Below, one piece after another: positions 1 to 9,000 of a stretch of 9,351 bases of DNA. The stretch lies in contig NZ_JAXAFK010000011.1 in the NCBI RefSeq assembly GCF_033898505.1, forward strand, positions 1-9,351, given 5' to 3'. How positions within the stretch are numbered: position 1 is the stretch's first letter; each line of letters opens with the position of its first letter. Below the pieces are notes generated by a model. That model saw only the letters and a list, made by a program, of their open reading frames with translations. It was not told where the DNA came from and did not search any database. This DNA comes from Pectobacterium carotovorum. Its GTDB lineage: Bacteria; Pseudomonadota; Gammaproteobacteria; Enterobacterales; Enterobacteriaceae. The translations under genes were made by a program, and so were the position numbers.

Positions 1-3000
1 CTAAGACTGAACCGGGAACATTCACACTCCAGGTTTTGCCATCCGCATTCACCGTCGTCTGGTAGGTCTCGGTACCGACCTTAACGGTCACCGCATCACC
101 CGCTTTCACGTCGTTATCAACTTTACCAGTCACCACAATGGTCTGGCCGGACTCACTGGCATTGATGACGTTATCGCTGGTGACATTGTCGATAGTAATC
201 GACGCCGTTGGTGCAACCGTATCGACACCATAAGTATGACTAGTGTTTGCCGTGGTAACGTTGCCTGCGGCGTCACGCGTGGTGACCGTCGCGCTCACAT
301 CGCCATTGGCGGCCAGCACCGATCCCGGCACGTTGACACTCCAGGTTTTGCCGTCGGCATTCACGGTGGTCTGGTAGGTCTCGGTGCCGACTTTAACGGT
401 AACCGCATCACCCGCTTTCACGTCGTTATCGACCTTACCGGTCACCGCAATGGTCTGGCCGGACTCGGCCGCGTTAATCACGTTATCTGACGTCACATCG
501 TCGATTGTAATGGACGCCGTTGGTGCAACCGTATCGACACCATAAGTATGGCTAGTGTTTGCCGTCGTAACGTTGCCCGCGGTATCACGCGTGGTGACGG
601 TAGCACTCACATCGCCATTGGCAGCTAATACAGTACCTGGAACGTTGACGCTCCAGGTTTTACCATCCGCATTGACGGTAGTCTGGTACGTTTCCGTACC
701 GACTTTAACGGTCACCGCATCGCCCGCTTTAACGTCGTTATCGACTTTACCGGTCACCGCTATCGTCTGCCCGGATTCGGCCGCATTGATGACATTATCG
801 GCGGTGACGTTGTCGATAGTAATCGAGGCGGTTGGCGCAACGGTGTCCACGCCGTAAGCGTGGTTGGTATTGGCGGTGGTGACGTTGCCTGCGGTATCAC
901 GGGTAGTGACCGTCGCGCTCACATCGCCATTGGCGGCCAGTACCGAACCGGGAACGTTCACGCTCCAGGTTTTACCATCGGCATTCACGGTGGTCTGGTA
1001 GGTCTCGGTGCCGACTTTGACGGTAACCGCATCACCGGCTTTAACTTCATTGCCCACCTTACCGGTCACAGCAATGGTCTGCCCGGACTCGGTCGCGTTA
1101 ATCACGTTATCGCTGGTGACACTGTCGATAGATATCGATGCCGTTGGCGCAACCGTGTCCACGCCGTAAGCGTGGTTGGTATTGGCAGTGGTGACATTGC
1201 CTGCTGGATCGCGTGTGGTGACGGTAGCGCTCACATCACCATTGGCAGCCAGCACCGAGCCCGGCACATTCACGCTCCAGGTTTTGCCGTCCGCATTAAC
1301 GGTGGTCTGGTAGGTCTCGGTACCAACCTTAACGGTAACCGCATCACCCGCTTTCACGTCGTTATCGACTTTACCGGTCACCGCTATCGTCTGACCGGAT
1401 TCAGCGGCGTTGATGACGTTATCTGACGTGACGTTATCAATAGAAATCGAGGCGGTTGGCGCAACCGTATCCACGCCGTAAGCGTGGTTGGCATTCGCAG
1501 TCGTGACGTTGCCTGCCGCATCGCGCGTGGTGACTGTCGCGCTCACATCACCATTCGCGGCCAGCACAGACCCAGGCACGTTCACGCTCCAGGTTTTGCC
1601 ATCCGCATTCACCGTCGTCTGGTAGGTCTCGCTGCCCACTTTAACGGTAACCGCATCACCCGCCTTCACGTCGTTATCGACTTTACCGGTTACCGCAATG
1701 GTCTGCCCGGACTCGGTCGCGTTAATCACGTTATCGCTGGTGACATTGTCGATAGATATCGATGCCACAGGCGCAACGGTGTCTACACCGTAGGCATGGG
1801 TAGTATCAGCGGTAGTGACGTTGCCCGCGTTATCACGCGTGGTGACCGTCGCGCTCACATCGCCATTGGCGGCTAATACAGAACCCGGTACGTTAACACT
1901 CCAGGTTTTACCGTCCGCATTCACCGTCGTCTGGTAGGTTTCGCTGCCCACTTTAACGGTAACTGCATCCCCGGCTTTAACTTCATCGCCTACTTTGCCA
2001 GTAACCGCTATCGTCTGGCCGGACTCAGCCGCATTGATGACGTTATCGCTGGTGACGTCATCGATAGATATCGATGCCGTTGGTGCGACGGTATCCACAC
2101 CGTAAGCGTGGCTGGTATTGGCGGTGGTGACGTTGCCTGCCGGATCGCGTGTTGTCACGCTGGCAGAGATATCGCCATTCGCGGCCAGTACAGAGCCCGG
2201 CACATTGACGCTCCAGGTTTTGCCATCGGCATTCACCGTCGTCTGGTAGGTCTCGGTACCCACTTTAACGGTAACCGCATCACCCGCTTTGACTTCATTG
2301 CCGACCTGACCAGTGATCGCAATCGTCTGACCCGACTCGCTGGCATTAATCACGTTATCTGACGTGACGTTATCAATAGAAATCGAGGCGGTTGGCGCAA
2401 CGGTGTCCACGCCGTAGGCATGAGTAGTATTGGCGGTAGTGACATTGCCCGCGGTGTCACGTGTGGTGACGGTAGCGCTCACATCGCTATTGGCGGCCAG
2501 TACAGCGCCCGGCACATTCACGCTCCAGGTTTTGCCATCCGCATTGACGGTCGTCTGGTAGGTCTCAGTGCCGACTTTCACCGTAACCGCATCGCCGGCT
2601 TTCACGTCGTTATCGACTTTACCGGTGACGGCTATGGTCTGGCCGGACTCACTGGCGTTAATCACGTTATCGCTGGTGACATTGTCGATAGTAATCGACG
2701 CCGTTGGTGCAACCGTATCGACACCATAAGTATGACTAGTGTTTGCCGTCGTAACGTTACCTGCTGGATCGCGCGTGGTGACGGTAGCACTCACATCGCC
2801 ATTCGCAGCCAGTACGGCGCCCGGTACGTTGACACTCCAGGTTTTGCCGTCCGCATTCACCGTGGTCTGATAGGTCTCGGTACCGACTTTAACCGTAACC
2901 GCATCACCCGCTTTGACGTCATTATCCACCTTACCGGTCACCGCAATGGTCTGCCCGGATTCGGCAGCGTTGATCACGTTATCGCTGGTGACATTGTCGA

Positions 3001-6000
3001 TAGATATCGATGCCACAGGCGCAACGGTATCCACGCCGTAAGCGTGGCTGGTATTGGCCGTCGTGACGTTGCCTGCTGGATCGCGCGTGGTGACGGTAGC
3101 ACTCACATCGCCATTGGCGGCTAATACAGAGCCCGGCACGTTCACGCTCCAGGTTTTACCATCGGCATTGACGGTGGTCTGATACGTTTCCGTACCGACT
3201 TTTACCGTAACTGCATCCCCGGCTTTCACGTCGTTATCAACTTTACCGGTGACGGCAATGGTCTGGCCGGACTCGGCCGCGTTAATCACGTTATCCGACG
3301 TCACATCGTCGATAGCGATCGACGCCACAGGCGCAACGGTGTCTACACCGTAGGCATGAGTGGTATTCGCGGTGGTGACGTTACCTGCGGCGTCACGCGT
3401 GGTGACCGTCGCGAAGATATCACCATTCGCGGCCAGTACAGAGCCGGGAACATTGACGCTCCAGGTTTTGCCATCGGCATTGACGGTGGTCTGGTACGTT
3501 TCCGTACCAACTTTCACCGTAATCGCATCACCGGCTTTCACGTCGTTATCGACTTTACCGGTCACCGCTATGGTCTGGCCGGATTCGGCTGCATTGATGA
3601 CATTGTCGGACGTGACATCGTCGATAGCGATCGACGCCACAGGCGCAACGGTGTCTACACCGTAGGCATGAGTAGTATCGGCGGTAGTGACGTTGCCTGC
3701 CGGATCGCGCGTGGTGACGGTAGCACTCACATCGCCATTGGCAGCCAGTACGGCGCCCGGCACATTCACGCTCCAGGTTTTTCCGTCGGCATTCACCGTC
3801 GTCTGATAAGTCTCGGAACCGACTTTCACCATAACCGCATCGCCCGCTTTCACGTCGTTATCGACTTTACCGGTGACGGCTATCGTCTGGCCGGATTCAG
3901 CCGCATTAATCACGTTATCCGACGTCACATCATCGATAGTAATCGAGGCTGTTGGCGCAACGGTGTCTACACCGTAAGCATGAGTCGTATCGGCGGTGGT
4001 GACGTTACCTGCTGGATCGCGCGTGGTCACCGTCGCGGAGATATCACCATTCGCAGCTAACACCGAACCGGGAACGTTCACGCTCCAGGTTTTACCATCG
4101 GCATTCACGGTAGTCTGATAAGTCTCGATACCGACCTTAACGGTAACCGCATCACCCGCTTTGACGTCGTTATCAACTTTACCCGTCACCGCAATGGTCT
4201 GCCCGGACTCGGTCGCGTTAATCACGTTATCGCTGGTGACATTGTCGATAGATATCGATGCCACAGGCGCAACGGTGTCTACACCGTAGGCATGAGTAGT
4301 ATCGGCTGTAGTGACGTTGCCTGCCGCATCGCGCGTGGTGACCGTCGCACTCACATCGCCATTGGCGGCCAGTACAGCGCCGGGAACGTTCACGCTCCAG
4401 GTTTTGCCATCCGCATTGACGGTGGTCTGGTAAGTCTCGGTACCGACTTTTACCATAACCGCATCGCCCGCTTTGACGTCGTTATCGACGTTACCGGTCA
4501 CCGCAATGGTCTGACCGGACTCGGCGGCATTGATGACGTTATCGGACGTCACATCATCGATAGTAATCGAGGCGGTTGGCGCAACGGTGTCTACACCGTA
4601 GGCATGGGTAGTATCAGCGGTAGTGACGTTGCCCGCGTTATCACGCGTGGTGACGGTAGCACTCACATCGCCATTCGCAGCCAGTACGGTGCCCGGTACG
4701 TTGACACTCCAGGTTTTGCCGTCGGCATTCACGGTGGTCTGGTAGGTCTCGGTGCCGACTTTTACCGTAACCGCATCACCCGCTTTCACGTCATTATCGA
4801 CCTTACCGGTGACAGCAATGGTCTGCCCGGATTCGGCGGCATTGATGACGTTATCGGACGTGACGTTATCGATAGTAATCGATGCCGTTGGCGCAACCGT
4901 ATCGACACCGTAAGCGTGGCTGGCATTCGCAGTCGTGACGTTGCCTGCCGCATCGCGCGTGGTCACCGTCGCAGAGATGTCACTATTGGTGGCTAAGACT
5001 GAACCGGGAACGTTGACGCTCCAGGTCTTGCCGTCCGCATTGACGATGGTCTGGTAGGTCTCGGTGCCCACTTTAACGGTAACTGCATCCCCGGCTTTCA
5101 CGTCGTTATCGACTTTACCGGTGACGGCTATGGTCTGCCCGGATTCGCTGGCATTGATGACATTGTCGGACGTGACGTTATCGATGGTAATCGAGGCGGT
5201 TGGTGCGACGGTATCGACACCGTAAGTGTGATTTATGTTTGCCGTCGTGACGTTGCCTGCCGCATCGCGCGTGGTGACCGTCGCGCTCACATCGCCATTG
5301 GCGGCCAATACGGAACCGGGAATGTTAACGCTCCAGGTTTTGCCGTCCGCATTCACCGTGGTCTGGTAGGTCTCGGTACCGACTTTAACGGTAACCGCAT
5401 CACCCGCTTTCACGTCGTTATCGACTTTACCGGTCACCGCAATGGTCTGACCGGACTCGGCGGCATTGATGACGTTATCGCTGGTGACATTGTCGATAGA
5501 TATCGATGCCACAGGCGCAACGGTGTCTACACCGTAGGCATGAGTAGTATCGGCTGTAGTGACGTTGCCTGCCGCATCGCGCGTGGTGACCGTCGCACTC
5601 ACATCGCCATTGGCGGCCAGTACCGACCCCGGCACATTGACGCTCCAGGTTTTACCATCCGCATTCACCGTCGTCTGGTAGGTCTCGGTGCCGACTTTAA
5701 CCGTAACCGCATCACCCGCTTTGACATCGTTATCGACTTTACCGGTGACGGCTATGGTCTGGCCGGACTCACTGGCGTTAATCACGTTATCGCTGGTGAC
5801 GTTATCGATAGTAATCGACGCGATTGGTGCCACCGTATCCACGCCGTAAGCATGGCTGGTGTTTGCGGTTGTAATGTTGCCTGCCGTGTCGCGTGTGGTG
5901 ACCGTGGCATTCACATCGCTATTGGCAGCCAGTACGGCGCCCGGCACGTTCACACTCCAGGTTTTACCATCCGCATTGACGGTGGTCTGGTAGGTCTCGG

Positions 6001-9000
6001 TACCGACTTTAACGGTGATTGCATCACCCGCTTTCACGTCGTTATCAACTTTACCCGTCACCGCAATGGTCTGACCGGATTCGGCCGCATTGATGACGTT
6101 ATCCGACGTCACATCGTCGATAGTAATCGAGGCGGTTGGCGCAACGGTGTCTACACCGTAGGCATGAGTAGTATCGGCGGTAGTGACGTTGCCTGCTGGA
6201 TCGCGTGTGGTGACCGTCGCGGAGATATCGCCATTGGCTGCCAGTACGGCGCCCGGCACATTCACGCTCCAGGTTTTACCATCCGCATTCACCGTCGTCT
6301 GATAAGTCTCGGTGCCGACTTTTACCGTAACCGCATCGCCCGCTTTGACGTCGTTATCGACTTTACCGGTGACGGCTATGGTCTGGCCGGACTCACTGGC
6401 GTTAATCACGTTATCGCTGGTGACGTTATCGATAGTAATCGATGCGGTTGGTGCAACGGTGTCCACGCCATAAGCATGAGTCGTATTCGCGGTGGTGACA
6501 TTACCTGCCGCATCGCGCGTGGTGACTGTGGCGCTCACATCACTGTTGGCGGCTAACACAGAACCGGGAACGTTGACGCTCCAGGTTTTGCCATCCGCAT
6601 TCACGGTGGTCTGGTAGGTCTCGGTACCGACTTTAACGCTAACCGCATCACCCGCTTTCACGTCGTTATCGACCTTACCGGTCACCGCTATCGTCTGGCC
6701 GGACTCAGCCGCATTGATGACGTTATCGGACGTGACGTTATCGATAGTAATTGAGGCCGTTGGCGCAACGGTGTCTACACCGTAAGCATGAGTCGTATCG
6801 GCGGTGGTGACGTTACCTGCTGGATCGCGCGTGGTCACCGTCGCAGAGATGTCACTATTGGTGGCTAAGACTGAACCGGGAACGTTGACGATCCAGGTTT
6901 TACCGTCGGCATTCACCGTGGTCTGGTAGGTCTCGGTGCCGACTTTTACCGTAACCGCATCACCCGCTTTGACGTCATTATCCACCTTACCGGTGACGGC
7001 TATCGTCTGGCCGGATTCACTGGCATTGATGACGTTATCGCTGGTGACATTGTCGATAGATATAGATGCCGTTGGTGCCACCGTATCCACACCGTAGGCA
7101 TGAGTAGTATCGGCGGTAGTGACGTTACCTGCGGTGTCACGGGTGGTGACGGTAGCGCTCACATCGCTATTGGCGGCCAGTACAGCGCCCGGCACATTCA
7201 CGCTCCAGGTTTTGCCATCCGCATTGACGGTGGTCTGGTAGGTCTCGGTCCCGACTTTCACCGTAACCGCATCGCCGGCTTTCACGTCGTTATCGACTTT
7301 ACCGGTCACCGCAATCGTCTGGCCGGACTCGGCTGCGTTAATCACGTTATCTGACGTGACGTTATCAATAGAAATCGAGGCGGTTGGCGCAACGGTGTCC
7401 ACGCCGTAGGCATGAGTAGTATTGGCGGTAGTGACATTGCCCGCGGTGTCACGTGTCGTCACCGTCGCGCCCACATCACCATTGGCGGCCAGCACGGAAC
7501 CGGGAACATTCACACTCCAGGTTTTACCATCCGCATTGACGGTGGTCTGGTAAGTCTCGGTGCCGACTTTCACCGTAACCGCATCGCCCGCTTTGACGTC
7601 GTTATCAACTTTACCCGTCACCGCAATGGTCTGCCCGGACTCGGTCGCGTTAATCACGTTATCGCTGGTGACATTGTCGATAGATATCGATGCCACAGGC
7701 GCAACCGTATCGACACCGTAAGCGTGAGTCGTATTGGCCGTGGTGACATTGCCTGCCGGATCGCGTGTGGTGACCGTCGCACTCACATCGCCATTCGCGG
7801 CCAGTACGGCGCCCGGCACGTTCACGCTCCAGGTTTTACCATCGGCATTGACGGTCGTCTGGTAGGTCTCGGTGCCAACTTTTACCGTAATGGCATCACC
7901 GGCTTTCACGTCATTATCGACTTTACCGGTCACCGTAATGGTCTGACCGGACTCGGCCGCGTTAATCACGTTATCGGACGTGACGTTATCGATAGTAATC
8001 GAGGCGGTTGGTGCCACCGTATCGACGCCGTAAGCGTGACTGGTATTGGCCGTGGTAACGTTGCCTGCGGTATCACGTGTAGTGACCGTGGCATTGATAT
8101 CGCCGTTAGCCGCCAGTACCGAGCCCGGCACGTTGACGCTCCAGGTTTTGCCATCGGCATTCACTGTCGTCTGGTAGGTCTCGGTACCGATTTTAACGGT
8201 AACCGCATCGCCCGCCTTCACGTCATTATCCACTTTACCGGTGACCGCAATGGTTTGGCCGGATTCGGCCGCATTGATGACGTTATCCGACGTCACATCG
8301 TCGATAGTAATCGAGGCGGTTGGTGCCACCGTATCGACGCCGTAAGCGTGAGAAGTATTGGCCGTGGTAACGTTGCCTGCCGCATCGCGCGTGGTGACGG
8401 TAGCGCTCACATCACTGTTGGCGGCCAGCACCGATCCCGGCACGTTCACGCTCCAGGTTTTGCCGTCCGCATTCACCGTGGTCTGGTAGGTCTCGGTCCC
8501 GACTTTGACGGTAACCGCATCACCCGCTTTCACGTCGTTATCGACGTTACCGGTGACGGATATCGTCTGACCGGATTCAGCCGCATTGATGACGTTATCG
8601 CTGGTGACGTTATCGATAGTAATCGACGCCGTTGGTGCGACCGTATCCACGCCGTAAGCGTGGCTGGCATTCGCCGTCGTGACATTGCCTGCCGCATCGC
8701 GCGTGGTGACGGTAGCACTCACATCGCTATTGGCTGCCAGCACGGAGCCGGGAACATTGACGCTCCAGGTTTTACCATCGGCATTCACCGTGGTCTGGTA
8801 GGTTTCGGTGCCCACTTTAACGGTAACCGCATCACCCGCTTTGACGTCGTTATCGACTTTACCTGTGACAGATATCGTCTGACCGGATTCAGCCGCATTG
8901 ATGACGTTATCGCTGGTGACGTTATCGATAGTAATCGACGCCGTTGGTGCGACCGTATCCACGCCGTAAGCGTGGCTGGCATTCGCCGTCGTGACATTGC

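Larger units (their letters stand above)
4224..5623 (-). repeat. 152-bp identical tract shared by units 17/16 and 13/12
   Basis: Bases 4224-4375 are identical to 5472-5623, four units (1,248 bp) apart, while the units between them differ. The tract crosses a unit boundary (the end of unit 16 with the start of unit 17; the end of unit 12 with the start of unit 13). Confidence 0.88.

Noticed and set aside
1862..2485. A possible frameshift or recombination scar where VDND becomes VGNE/VGDE
   Set aside because: The spacing stays at 312 bp and the frame continues; the differences are plain codon substitutions.
3830..4456. In-frame ATG codons at 4454-4456 and 3830-3832 as possible gene starts
   Set aside because: Both are residue 72 of a domain (AVMVKV in place of AVTVKV), with full domains continuing on both sides and no ribosome binding site expected there.
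5228..6556. Long plus-strand open frame of 442 codons, and similar plus-strand frames at 236-490, 860-1426, 2420-3124, 3356-4060, 4292-4996 and 7100-7354
   Set aside because: They are antisense shadows of the repeat. They start and stop wherever silent changes create or remove codons, give a Gly/His/Arg-rich low-sense product, and recur only because the minus-strand repeat recurs.
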